From positions 1-49,939 of the forward strand of contig JAOUFI010000012.1 in assembly GCA_029858305.1 (NCBI GenBank): a DNA stretch of 49,939 nt, written 5' to 3'. Below are positions 1-9,330 of the stretch, piece after piece (the first letter of the stretch is position 1; every line of letters starts with the position of its first letter). The DNA is from Candidatus Thorarchaeota archaeon (GTDB lineage: Archaea; Asgardarchaeota; Thorarchaeia; Thorarchaeales; Thorarchaeaceae). The notes beneath the pieces are model-generated. The model was not told the origin of the DNA and did not search any database. It saw only the letters and a program-made list of their open reading frames with translations. The translations under genes and the position numbers were made by a program.

Positions 1-1
1 C

Positions 2-2565
<2,564 letters not shown>

Positions 2566-2595
2566 TAAGTCACATCAGAGAGACCACTGCGGAAG

Positions 2596-2604
2596 CATTA
2601 AAAC
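2596..2604 (+). promoter_or_regulatory. Possible TATA element for the L30e-nusA-S12-S7 unit
   Basis: An AT-rich box (ATTAAAACC) sits in the 97-base gap between rpoA2 and L30e, about 60 bases before the L30e ATG. It resembles an archaeal TATA element, with purine-rich sequence just upstream that could act as BRE. This is inferred from sequence only. Confidence 0.35.
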
Positions 2605-2662
2605 CTAAATCCATTAGACGCAACCTATACGGGTCCCCGACAATTATAATGAGGTCCATACA

Positions 2663-2956
2663 ATGAGCCTGAATCAACCAATAGCAAGTGCTGTAAACAC
2701 AGGAAAATGTAGAATCGGTGTAAACTCCTCAATATCCTCAATCAAGAAGGGTGAAGCTAAACTGGTAGTTGTTGCTGCTAACTGCCCGAAAGAAGAATAT
2801 GAAGATATTGAAAGATATGCCCAACTAGCTCAAATCAAAGTTCAAAGATTTGATGGAACATCATGGGATCTAGGTGAGGTTGTTGGAAAACCATTCATGG
2901 TTTCCGCTATCGCTATAATTGAGCCTGGTGATTCCAAGATTCTGAAGATGGTTTGA
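2663..2956 (+). CDS. rpl30e: Ribosomal protein L30e
   Basis: L30e is a large-subunit protein of the L7Ae/L30e RNA-binding fold, found in archaea and eukaryotes. The 97-residue product has the expected length and the family's GKCRIGVNSSISSIKKGEAKLVVVAANCP pattern of beta strand, lysine-rich loop and strand, followed by a YAQLAQIKVQRFDG strand-turn. A GAGGT ribosome site precedes the ATG. It sits between rpoA2 and nusA, the order usual in archaea. Nothing unusual was seen. Confidence 0.95.
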   Translation: MSLNQPIASAVNTGKCRIGVNSSISSIKKGEAKLVVVAANCPKEEYEDIERYAQLAQIKVQRFDGTSWDLGEVVGKPFMVSAIAIIEPGDSKILKMV

Positions 2957-2966
2957 GGCGATTTTT

Positions 2967-3401
2967 TTGACCCGTGTAAAGCTCTCAATGGATGATATGG
3001 GCTTAATCGCTCGCTTTGAACAGATTACAGGAGTTTCTGCAGTCGACATTGTCCGGGATGATGATGGGGAGCGAATCATTGTTGTTGTTCGAGCAAAGCA
3101 GCTGGGAAAAGCAATAGGGAAAGGTGGTATCAACGTTAAAGCAGCATCTGATGCTTTTGGAAGAGCTATCGATGTAGTAGAAATGGCTGATACTGCAGAA
3201 GACTTCGTAAAAAGCGCTCTTGCACCTGCTCGAGTTGAGGCTGTGAAAATCATTGAACATAGAGATGGTACTAAGGTAGCATCCGTCACTGTGAAGAGTG
3301 ATGATCGTGGTATTGCCATTGGCCGTGATGGAAGAAATGTAGCTCGTGCTCGCATCCTGGTAAAGCGACATTTTGATTTGAACAATGTAGTAATTGCTTA
3401 G
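2967..3401 (+). CDS. nusA: NusA-like transcription factor (archaeal, KH domains only)
   Basis: Archaeal NusA is a short protein made of two KH RNA-binding domains and is thought to act with RNA polymerase in elongation or termination. The 144-residue product carries two KH glycine signatures: GKAIGKGGINVK in the first domain (about residues 50-61) and GIAIGRDGRNV in the second (about 112-122). It lacks the N-terminal and S1 domains of bacterial NusA, as usual for archaea. The start is a TTG preceded by GAGGCG, ten bases after L30e ends, so it is probably co-translated with L30e and followed by S12. Confidence 0.94.
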   Translation: MTRVKLSMDDMGLIARFEQITGVSAVDIVRDDDGERIIVVVRAKQLGKAIGKGGINVKAASDAFGRAIDVVEMADTAEDFVKSALAPARVEAVKIIEHRDGTKVASVTVKSDDRGIAIGRDGRNVARARILVKRHFDLNNVVIA

Positions 3402-3488
3402 AGAGATGCTCTTGACTCATTTTTTCAGATGCATTTGATAAGCCTTTTAAGGAAATATTAGCCCGAACCGGTGACCACCAAGGAGAGT

Positions 3489-3520
3489 GCACCATACATG
3501 GTGCCTCTGCCATTAAGAGG
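3489..3520 (+). promoter_or_regulatory. Structured leader of rps12: two adjacent hairpins, one covering the SD
   Basis: Directly before the S12 start lie two small inverted repeats. GCACCA (3489-3494) pairs with TGGTGC (3499-3504) around a TACA loop. CCTCT (3504-3508) pairs with AGAGG (3516-3520), which is the S12 ribosome site, so the site can be hidden. The two stems share base 3504, so their outermost pairs compete. This looks like a translational control element, but that is inferred from complementarity only. Confidence 0.4.
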
Positions 3521-3529
3521 TTTAATAAT

Positions 3530-3973
3530 TTGACAGGTTCAAAGTCCCCAGTTGGCGAGTTCGCAGCGCGGCCTCTTGTAAGAAAGAGGAAGAAGTTCCG
3601 CTGGAAGAAGTCATCATACAAAAGCAAAGTCTTGAAGCTGAAGAGGAAGACCGATCCACTAGAGGGAGCTCCACAAGCTCGTGGAATTGTCCTTGAGAAG
3701 GTCGGAATCGAGTCAAAACAGCCCAACTCAGCCATTCGTAAAGCAGTGAGAATTCAACTATCAAGAAATGGAAAACAGGTCACAGCATTCATTCCTGGGG
3801 ACGGTGGTCTGAAGTACATTGACGAGCATGACACAGTTGTTGTGGAAGGAATTGGTGGTGCAATGGGTGGAGCAAAAGGTGACCTCCCCGGAGTCAGATG
3901 GAGAGTGACCCAAGTCAACGGTGTTTCACTAGACTCCCTCATCTACGGTAGAAAGGAGAAACCGATACGCTAG
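3530..3973 (+). CDS. rps12: Ribosomal protein S12 (uS12)
   Basis: uS12 is the small-subunit protein at the decoding centre. The 147-residue protein has the archaeal N-terminus [21 protein letters not shown] and the invariant loops [15 protein letters not shown] and the [12 protein letters not shown] segment. The length fits archaeal and eukaryotic uS12. The start is TTG, chosen because AAGAGG lies at the right distance and because no in-frame ATG exists nearby. It is separated by about 130 bases from nusA and joined to S7, the classic start of the str operon. Confidence 0.97.
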   Translation: MTGSKSPVGEFAARPLVRKRKKFRWKKSSYKSKVLKLKRKTDPLEGAPQARGIVLEKVGIESKQPNSAIRKAVRIQLSRNGKQVTAFIPGDGGLKYIDEHDTVVVEGIGGAMGGAKGDLPGVRWRVTQVNGVSLDSLIYGRKEKPIR

Positions 3974-3982
3974 GTGGTTATT

Positions 3983-4630
3983 ATGTCAGAAGATTCATCT
4001 GAACCAACAATTGCCGAGAGCCGGCCTCACACACCGCCGAGTCTTCTATTATTTGGCAAGTGGGATACTACGAATGTTCAAGTGAATGATGTTGGCCTTG
4101 TTAGATACATCTCCCTAAAACAAAGCCTCATTCCTCATACCTCGGGTCGGCATGCACACAAGAGATTCCACAAGTCCAATGTACCTATTGTAGAGCGTTT
4201 TGCAAATAAGCTGTTGAATGCTGGAAAACGTAAGGAAAAGAAGACACGAACTGGACGGAACGCAGGGAAGAAATTGAAGGCACTCAATATGCTCCGTAGA
4301 GTCTTTGAAATGATTGACTATAGAACCGGTCTCAATCCTGTTCAAGTCCTTGTCACAGCTATCGAGAACGCAGCCCCTGCTGAAGAAACAACAAGAATAT
4401 CATATGGTGGGATGGCCTACCCACGTTCTGTGGATGTCGCTCCACAACGAAGAATTGATCTCGCTTTGAGATACCTCTGTGTAAGTGCAGTACGTTCATC
4501 ACACAAGAATGCTAAATCCTTTGAAGAGTGTTTAGTAGATGAGTTACTTCTAGCTTACAAGAACGATCCTGGTAGTTTCGCAGTTGCTAGGAAAGAAGAA
4601 CGTGAGCGTGTAGCTCGTTCGGCAAGGTAG
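3983..4630 (+). CDS. rps7: Ribosomal protein S7 (uS7)
   Basis: uS7 organises the head of the small ribosomal subunit. The 215-residue protein has an archaeal N-terminal extension, then the core with PIVERFANKLL, the MLRRVFEMIDYRTGLNPVQVL helix, the NAAPAEETTRISYGG segment and the C-terminal RRIDLALRYL and KEERERVARSAR. A GTG three codons earlier is possible, but the ATG at 3983 has AGGTGG at proper spacing. It follows S12 directly. EF-2 and S10, which often follow in archaeal str operons, are absent; a hairpin and unrelated genes follow instead. Confidence 0.97.
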   Translation: MSEDSSEPTIAESRPHTPPSLLLFGKWDTTNVQVNDVGLVRYISLKQSLIPHTSGRHAHKRFHKSNVPIVERFANKLLNAGKRKEKKTRTGRNAGKKLKALNMLRRVFEMIDYRTGLNPVQVLVTAIENAAPAEETTRISYGGMAYPRSVDVAPQRRIDLALRYLCVSAVRSSHKNAKSFEECLVDELLLAYKNDPGSFAVARKEERERVARSAR

Positions 4631-4643
4631 TCCCAACAAGTAT

Positions 4644-4668
4644 TTTGCACGGGAAACCCCCGTGCAAA
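4644..4668 (+). terminator. Hairpin after rps7
   Basis: TTTGCACGGG (4644-4653) is perfectly complementary to CCCGTGCAAA (4659-4668) with a five-base loop, and T-rich sequence follows about ten bases later. It closes the ribosomal protein unit and probably acts as a terminator or 3'-end stabiliser. Confidence 0.6.
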
Positions 4669-4731
4669 TTCTATAGTTCGGTTTTGTTTATCAGTTTTGA
4701 TAATTTCCAGACAACATGAGAGGAACAATAT

Positions 4732-5658
4732 ATGGTTAAGGTTTCTCTAGCATATCTAGCAATTATTGTCACTACAATATTATGGGCATCATCCTTAATC
4801 TTCGCAAAGCTAATCTTTGCTGAGGTTGGCCCAATCGTCTTTGTCGCATTACGTTATACCTTAGCAACTCCATTCCTCTTTGTCTTAGCATTTCATCGGA
4901 GAAAAAGACAAACACGTGGATCCTTGCGAGCTAACTGGAAAATTCTACTTGTGACGGGACTCAGCGGTCCGTTCATCTCTCAAGTTCTTCAATACATTGG
5001 TCTTGAAATGACGGTTGCCAGTGATGCACTTCTTTTACTGAATTTGACACCAATCTTTGCAGTTATTCTTGCTGCCCCTCTACTAGATGAGAGAATTACC
5101 CTCGATAAAATTGTTGGTCTTATTCTTGCCACACTTGGAGCTACGCTAGTAGTCATGAATGCTTCTCCCGATTTTACCACCATCACTGTAGAACGAGTAC
5201 TCGGTAACATAATTGTAATAGTTTCTACTCTCTTCTTTGCGATAAATGGTATTGCCGGTAAAGTGGCTGTTAAATCTACAAACACTGTTTCAACCACATT
5301 TTACAGCACACTCTTCTCAGTTCCTTTCATTTGGTTCACTGCAGCATTATTCGATGATGTGACTGTATTACTTACAATGAGCATTGAGGCATGGGCTATT
5401 GTGTCTTGGATTGCTGTTGTAAATACTGTAATTGCATTCATGCTCTACTATGAATCAATGAAGTATATTGAATCGTCTAGAGTCCAAATCATACTCAACC
5501 TAATTGGCGTGTGGGGAGTCATTATGTCAATCCTCGTTCTTAATGAAATAGTAACACTCTTGCAGATATTAGGGGGACTTCTTACAATTATAGGCGTAGT
5601 TATAGCACAGATTACACAGACACGTCACAAATCAGACAAAGTGGAACTTTATCAATAA
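4732..5658 (+). CDS. EamA/DMT-family membrane transporter
   Basis: The product is a 308-residue hydrophobic protein with about ten predicted membrane helices arranged as two EamA repeats, typical of the drug/metabolite transporter superfamily. Visible landmarks are the first-helix motif IIVTTILWASSLIFAKLI, the LRYTLATPFLFVLA segment, and the second-repeat ending LNEIVTLLQILGGLLTIIGVV. Members export amino acids, metabolites or drugs; the substrate cannot be read from sequence. The ATG at 4732 directly precedes the first helix. The gene sits inside the interrupted str region, with its stop immediately followed by a flavodoxin remnant. Confidence 0.88.
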   Translation: MVKVSLAYLAIIVTTILWASSLIFAKLIFAEVGPIVFVALRYTLATPFLFVLAFHRRKRQTRGSLRANWKILLVTGLSGPFISQVLQYIGLEMTVASDALLLLNLTPIFAVILAAPLLDERITLDKIVGLILATLGATLVVMNASPDFTTITVERVLGNIIVIVSTLFFAINGIAGKVAVKSTNTVSTTFYSTLFSVPFIWFTAALFDDVTVLLTMSIEAWAIVSWIAVVNTVIAFMLYYESMKYIESSRVQIILNLIGVWGVIMSILVLNEIVTLLQILGGLLTIIGVVIAQITQTRHKSDKVELYQ

Positions 5659-5662
5659 TAAC

Positions 5663-5980
5663 CTTGAGAGTCTATCGAAGCAAAGAGTAGCACTCTTTGT
5701 GGTATGTGGCGATGCAGGCAATCCTGAGAGATGTAGCGAAGCTCAGTTGCTCTGTATAGACAATATGTTGGAAAAACATCCCGGGATTTTTCCTATTTCC
5801 ACTACACTCATTGGAGGAGTATTTGACTTCAATAAGTATAACTTTGCTGTACGCACGCTCGTGAAGAAGATCGTGAGCGCCTAATTGCCACCAGGCGAAG
5901 AACTTCCTGATAAGATAGACTTTCGCGATTGGAATAAAATCCGGGACTGGATACAGCAATTACTTCGCCAGATTGATTGA
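5663..5980 (+). pseudogene. Flavodoxin-domain (HemG-like) pseudogene, 5'-truncated and with an internal stop
   Basis: The frame just after the EamA stop encodes VALFVVCGDAGNP, then PGIFPISTTLIGG, VFDFNKYNFAVRTLVKKIV, an in-frame TAA at 5882-5884, and then PPGEELPDKIDFRDWNKIRDW up to a TGA at 5978. This matches the C-terminal half of stand-alone flavodoxin-domain proteins (the menaquinone-dependent protoporphyrinogen oxidase type) on both sides of the TAA. The FMN-binding N-terminal half, including the phosphate loop, is missing. I read it as a dead gene. An alternative is a sequence error at the TAA, but that would not restore the missing N-terminus. Confidence 0.75.
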
Positions 5981-6016
5981 TATCTATGAGCCCCACAGGT
6001 GGAAGAGGGATTTAAG

Positions 6017-6502
6017 ATGATACGGAGTTACAAGGAAACCGATTGGCAACAGGTTGTCGAGATGATTGCATCCCTGAGAGTCTTTCTGTCTAAGCTAAGG
6101 TCCGAAAAGAGAAAACTAAATCTAGAAGCTGCAGCTGACGAACTACAATCGTATGTTGGGAAAAGCTATCCTGTGTTCGTTGCTGAATCACCAGATGGTC
6201 TTGCAGGTTATCTTGTATGTAAAATCGATGATGATGTAGTATGGGCTGAATCTATTTTTGTTCGACCAGAATATCGCCGGAAGGGAATTGCCTCCTCACT
6301 CTATCTTGAGGCTGAGCGACTGGCTCAGGAACTTGGAGGTGATACGGTCTTCAACTGGGTCCATCCAAACAACAATGTGAGTATATCATTTCTGAAGAAA
6401 CGTGGCTATACTGTTCTAAACCTCATAGAAGTACGTAGACCTTGGAAAGGAGAAAAACCATCTACATCGATTAAGGTTGGAGAGAATGAGTTTGACTACT
6501 GA
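6017..6502 (+). CDS. GNAT-family N-acetyltransferase
   Basis: The 161-residue protein has the GNAT fold order: an N-terminal MIRSYKETDWQQVVEMI strand-helix, a central strand pair ending in AESIFVRPEYR, the acetyl-CoA pyrophosphate loop RRKGIASSLYLEAERLA (Q/R-x-x-G-x-A type) and the C-terminal NVSISFLKKRGY. It transfers an acetyl group from acetyl-CoA to an amine; the substrate is unknown. A GTG at 5999 is possible, but the ATG at 6017 follows a GGTGGAAGAGGG purine tract at normal spacing. It is the last accessory gene before EF-1A. Confidence 0.88.
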   Translation: MIRSYKETDWQQVVEMIASLRVFLSKLRSEKRKLNLEAAADELQSYVGKSYPVFVAESPDGLAGYLVCKIDDDVVWAESIFVRPEYRRKGIASSLYLEAERLAQELGGDTVFNWVHPNNNVSISFLKKRGYTVLNLIEVRRPWKGEKPSTSIKVGENEFDY

Positions 6503-6584
6503 ATTGTAGTAACAATACAAAAGCAAGACCACTATTCGCTAGTATAGGTATAAGGCTCTCTATCCCCATGGTTAAGAGAACCTG

Positions 6585-6600
6585 TCGAAAGCGTTAAAAG
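6585..6600 (+). promoter_or_regulatory. BRE/TATA promoter of the EF-1A gene
   Basis: TCGAAAGC followed by GTTAAAAG gives the arrangement expected of an archaeal BRE plus TATA box. It lies about 75 bases before the EF-1A start, predicting a leader of roughly 50 bases. Confidence 0.5.
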
Positions 6601-6623
6601 CATCCCGCGAAGGAGCATCAAAA

Positions 6624-6648
6624 GTCTGTCCCGAATCAGTGGACAGGC
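6624..6648 (+). promoter_or_regulatory. Hairpin in EF-1A leader
   Basis: CTGTCC (6626-6631) pairs with GGACAG (6641-6646) around a nine-base loop, and the stem can be extended by two more pairs. It lies between the predicted transcription start and the ribosome site GGTGA at 6661. Function unknown; possibly a stability or control element. Confidence 0.35.
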
Positions 6649-6671
6649 CATAAACAACGTGGTGAATAAGA

Positions 6672-7973
6672 TTGAGCAAAAAAGACAAAGAGCACCTCAA
6701 TCTCGTCGTCATAGGGCACGTAGACCACGGTAAAAGCACTATGACGGGCAGATTGCTATACGAGACCGGTGCAGTAGATGAGAGAACATTCCAAGCTCAC
6801 AAGGCTGAGGCCGAGCGACTCGGTCGTCCATCCTGGGCTTGGGCTTTTGCACTTGATAGACTCAAGGAAGAGCGAGAACGAGGCCTTACAATTGATATCG
6901 CCTTCTTCAAGTTCCTTACTGACAAATATTACTACACCATTATCGACGCTCCAGGTCACAAGGACTTCATCAAGAACATGATCACTGGTGCCTCACAGGC
7001 TGATGTTGGTCTTCTTGTTGTGTCTGCAAAGCGAGGAGAGTTCGAGGCTGGGATTGGAACTGGCGGTCAGACCAAGGAACATGCATACCTTGCAATGACT
7101 CTCGGAGTACCAAGTCTTATCGTTTGTGTGAACAAAATGGATGATGAGAGTGTAAAGTACAGCGTGGACAGGTACAAAGAGATTAAGGAAGAGGTCGAAG
7201 GATTTCTAGCCAGCATCGGCTACAAGAAGGGATCTATTCCATTCATTCCAACATCAGCGCTTGACGCTGCTAACCTGAAGATTAGAACCCCCAAACTCAC
7301 ACCATGGTATGATGGGCCATGCCTGCTGGAAGCTCTTGATTTAGTTCAGCTCCCACCAAAGCCTACTGACAAACCCTTACGTGTACCTATCAACGATGTA
7401 TATTCAATCAAGGGTGTTGGTACAGTACCAGTTGGTCGTGTTGAAACTGGTATCATGACAACAGGAATGAAGATTACCTTCATGCCCCCGAACAAGACCG
7501 GTGAGGTCAAGTCCATTGAGATGCACCATGAGATACTGCCCCAAGCAGAGCCTGGCGACAACATCGGCTTCAATGTCCGTGGTGTTGAACGTAAGGATCT
7601 AGGTCGTGGGGACGTTGCTGGCCCTGCTGACAAGCCACCTACGGTTGCTGCCGATTATACCGGTCAGGTAATGGTCATTCAGCATCCAAGTGCTATCACA
7701 GTTGGATACACTCCAGTCATTCATGCACACACTGCTCAAGTAGCGTGCAGATTTGATCAGATTCTGCAGAAGCTGGACCAGCGCAGTGGACAGGTCATCC
7801 AAGAGAATCCAGACTTTGTCAAGAAAGGCGAGTCTATGATTGCCAAGCTGGTGCCTCTAAAACCAATGGTCATTGAATCCTACAAGGAGTTCCCACAACT
7901 CGGCAGGTTTGCTGTCCGTGACATGGGTATGACTGTAGCTGTTGGCATCGTTACCAAGGTCACAGCAAGGTAA
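6672..7973 (+). CDS. tuf: Translation elongation factor EF-1 alpha
   Basis: aEF1A carries aminoacyl-tRNA to the ribosome using GTP. The 433-residue protein shows all G motifs: GHVDHGKST (G1, near residue 13), the switch regions ending in DAPGHKDFIKNM (G3), NKMD (G4) and TSAL (G5). Beta-barrel domains 2 and 3 follow, with the GVGTVPVGRVETG and GYTPVIHAHTAQVACRF signatures. The start is TTG with GGTGA upstream. It is split from S12/S7 by three unrelated genes, and a strong hairpin terminator follows, so it is probably transcribed alone. Confidence 0.97.
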   Translation: MSKKDKEHLNLVVIGHVDHGKSTMTGRLLYETGAVDERTFQAHKAEAERLGRPSWAWAFALDRLKEERERGLTIDIAFFKFLTDKYYYTIIDAPGHKDFIKNMITGASQADVGLLVVSAKRGEFEAGIGTGGQTKEHAYLAMTLGVPSLIVCVNKMDDESVKYSVDRYKEIKEEVEGFLASIGYKKGSIPFIPTSALDAANLKIRTPKLTPWYDGPCLLEALDLVQLPPKPTDKPLRVPINDVYSIKGVGTVPVGRVETGIMTTGMKITFMPPNKTGEVKSIEMHHEILPQAEPGDNIGFNVRGVERKDLGRGDVAGPADKPPTVAADYTGQVMVIQHPSAITVGYTPVIHAHTAQVACRFDQILQKLDQRSGQVIQENPDFVKKGESMIAKLVPLKPMVIESYKEFPQLGRFAVRDMGMTVAVGIVTKVTAR

Positions 7974-7990
7974 GTGATTTGAATTGTATA

Positions 7991-8035
7991 GAACCGGGCC
8001 TGCAAGGCCCGTGTTCCCTCTTTCTTTTCGATTTT
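7991..8035 (+). terminator. Terminator after EF-1A
   Basis: CGGGCCT (7995-8001) pairs with AGGCCCG (8005-8011) around GCA, extended by GAAC/GTTC across a single bulged T. A T-rich tract (CCCTCTTTCTTTT) follows directly. Confidence 0.75.
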
Positions 8036-8103
8036 GTGCATTATGTCAAGATGGAAGATATTAGAAGGTTTGATGCATCAGGGAGTGGTGAAGTGGTTTT
8101 CTC

Positions 8104-8523
8104 ATGATGAATGATGATTCTTACGACCCCTACCAACAAGAATCGTTTCAGAATAGAGGAAGATGGATTGTCTTTGTAGCAGCCCTTATCTTGGGTGTTC
8201 TAGGCATCTATGGTATTATCATCAGCACACCTCTTGATATGATCTTTCTCTATACGTTTCTCTATGTTCCCATAGTAATATTCCTGCTTTATGCGACATT
8301 TAGATGGGCACAGGGTCGGTCAATTGCTCCCACTGATATTTCAGAGGATGATAGAATATTGGCTTCAATGAAGAAACATGCACTTCCAGTTGAGAGTGAT
8401 TCTCTAAGTGGCATGATTGGGTGTGACAACTGTGGAATGGATTTTGACATAAGTAATGCAACACCTGTCGAAAAGGATGTCTATCTTTGCCCATATTGCA
8501 AGACACGGCTTCATATAGAATAG
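8104..8523 (+). CDS. Membrane-anchored zinc-ribbon protein, function unknown
   Basis: The 139-residue product has two membrane helices (about residues 20-40 and 44-66, beginning WIVFVAALILGVLGIYG), then a soluble tail ending in a zinc ribbon: CDNC near residue 103 and CPYC near residue 130. A long D/E-rich linker lies between. This layout, a double membrane anchor plus cytoplasmic zinc ribbon, recurs in uncharacterised archaeal proteins. Two adjacent ATG codons (8104, 8107) are possible starts, with GGTGAAGTGG upstream. It stands alone between the EF-1A terminator and the micro-gene array. Confidence 0.75.
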   Translation: MMNDDSYDPYQQESFQNRGRWIVFVAALILGVLGIYGIIISTPLDMIFLYTFLYVPIVIFLLYATFRWAQGRSIAPTDISEDDRILASMKKHALPVESDSLSGMIGCDNCGMDFDISNATPVEKDVYLCPYCKTRLHIE

Positions 8524-8610
8524 TCCCAGATGCATTCTCTTGCTCTTGTACCAATATCTAGGTAGTCACGTCTTGTGACTTCATCTTGTGTCCCTCAGAA
8601 GTGGCTTCGC

Positions 8611-8618
8611 TATATATA
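8611..8618 (+). promoter_or_regulatory. TATA box of the micro-gene array
   Basis: TATATATA lies 33-40 bases before the first micro-gene ATG. With the usual archaeal distance to the start of transcription this predicts a leader of only about ten bases, which fits the absence of a good ribosome site in front of the first copy. Confidence 0.5.
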
Positions 8619-8650
8619 CTAATTCTGAGCAGTATTTCTTGTGAACTATT

Positions 8651-8752
8651 ATGGCTCTGACAACTAACAACCGAACTGAACGCGTGCACAAGCACAATCG
8701 CAATCCCCTCTCCACCGAGGCTGTAGCATACGCATATCTCTACAGGAGGTAA
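8651..8752 (+). CDS. Micro-gene copy 1: 33-residue basic peptide of an unnamed tandem family
   Basis: I do not recognise the family. The peptide starts MALTTNNRTERVHKHN and ends NPLSTEAVAYAYLYRR. The two following genes have the same MAL start and the same C-terminal motif S-T-[DE]-A-[LV]-x-Y-A-Y-x-Y-R-R. The N-terminal half is polar and basic; the C-terminal half could form an amphipathic helix rich in Ala and Tyr. The final AGG AGG T doubles as the ribosome site of copy 2. Synonymous changes between copies argue for real coding. No signal peptide, cysteines or membrane helix are present. Confidence 0.75.
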   Translation: MALTTNNRTERVHKHNRNPLSTEAVAYAYLYRR

Positions 8753-8759
8753 TTCAAGC

Positions 8760-8849
8760 ATGGCGCTCGCTAAGACTATTAAAATCAAGACACCCAAGGC
8801 GCTGGTTTCAACTGATGCTCTAACCTATGCTTACTTGTATCGGAGGTAA
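8760..8849 (+). CDS. Micro-gene copy 2: 29-residue peptide of the same family
   Basis: The peptide starts MALAKTIKIKTPK and ends ALVSTDALTYAYLYRR. Its ATG lies nine bases after AGGAGGT, the codons for the last two arginines of copy 1, so translation of the copies is probably coupled. Its own CGG AGG T end serves copy 3. Six lysines but no acidic residue occur before the STDAL motif. Function unknown. Confidence 0.75.
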   Translation: MALAKTIKIKTPKALVSTDALTYAYLYRR

Positions 8850-8855
8850 AACATT

Positions 8856-8945
8856 ATGGCTCTTACAAAGAATATCCAGAGAAAAGATTCAAGCAAGCTC
8901 ATCTCGACTGACGCACTAATCTACGCTTATTCCTACAGGCGGTGA
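8856..8945 (+). CDS. Micro-gene copy 3: 29-residue peptide of the same family
   Basis: The peptide starts MALTKNIQRKDSSK and ends LISTDALIYAYSYRR. The ATG lies eight bases after GGAGGT in the end of copy 2. Unlike the earlier copies it ends AGG CGG TGA and runs straight into a hairpin, so it is the last gene of the unit. A serine replaces leucine between the second and third conserved tyrosines. Function unknown. Confidence 0.75.
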   Translation: MALTKNIQRKDSSKLISTDALIYAYSYRR

Positions 8946-8978
8946 GGTAGAAGGCTACCTCTCGTCTTCTAGTTTTGT
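8944..8978 (+). terminator. Terminator of the micro-gene array
   Basis: GAGGTAG (8944-8950) pairs with CTACCTC (8955-8961) around an AAGG loop, overlapping the stop of copy 3. The pyrimidine-rich, T-rich tract TCGTCTTCTAGTTTTG follows. Confidence 0.65.
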
Positions 8979-9031
8979 ATACTTCTTTCGTCATATCAAC
9001 CTATCATGGCTAGTTTGCAATGAGAAGATGG

Positions 9032-9144
<113 letters not shown>

Positions 9145-9330
9145 ATGAGTGATTTTCTCGAAGACTGTGATTCTCTCATAAACATTGTGACAAAGATATT
9201 TTCTCAGATGGTGGAAAGTATAAGGAGTGAAATTTTTCCCTCTGCTATTGCCATATCATCACACTTTTAGTTACGCGCAATGTGCAATTTTGTATATAGA
9301 GTAGAAATAAGGAGTAAAGGAGCTAATAAT

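Noticed and set aside
5882-5884. Recoding of the internal TAA in the flavodoxin remnant
   Set aside because: No recoding signal is seen and the FMN-binding half of the gene is missing anyway, so a pseudogene is the simpler reading.
5672-5959. Minus-strand open frame of 95 codons
   Set aside because: It lies opposite the flavodoxin remnant, whose plus-strand translation matches a known family; the minus frame matches nothing.
8651-8945. The micro-gene array read as a non-coding direct repeat or CRISPR-like array
   Set aside because: DNA identity between copies is low and differences fall at silent codon positions, while the translated C-termini are nearly the same. There is no constant repeat with unique spacers.
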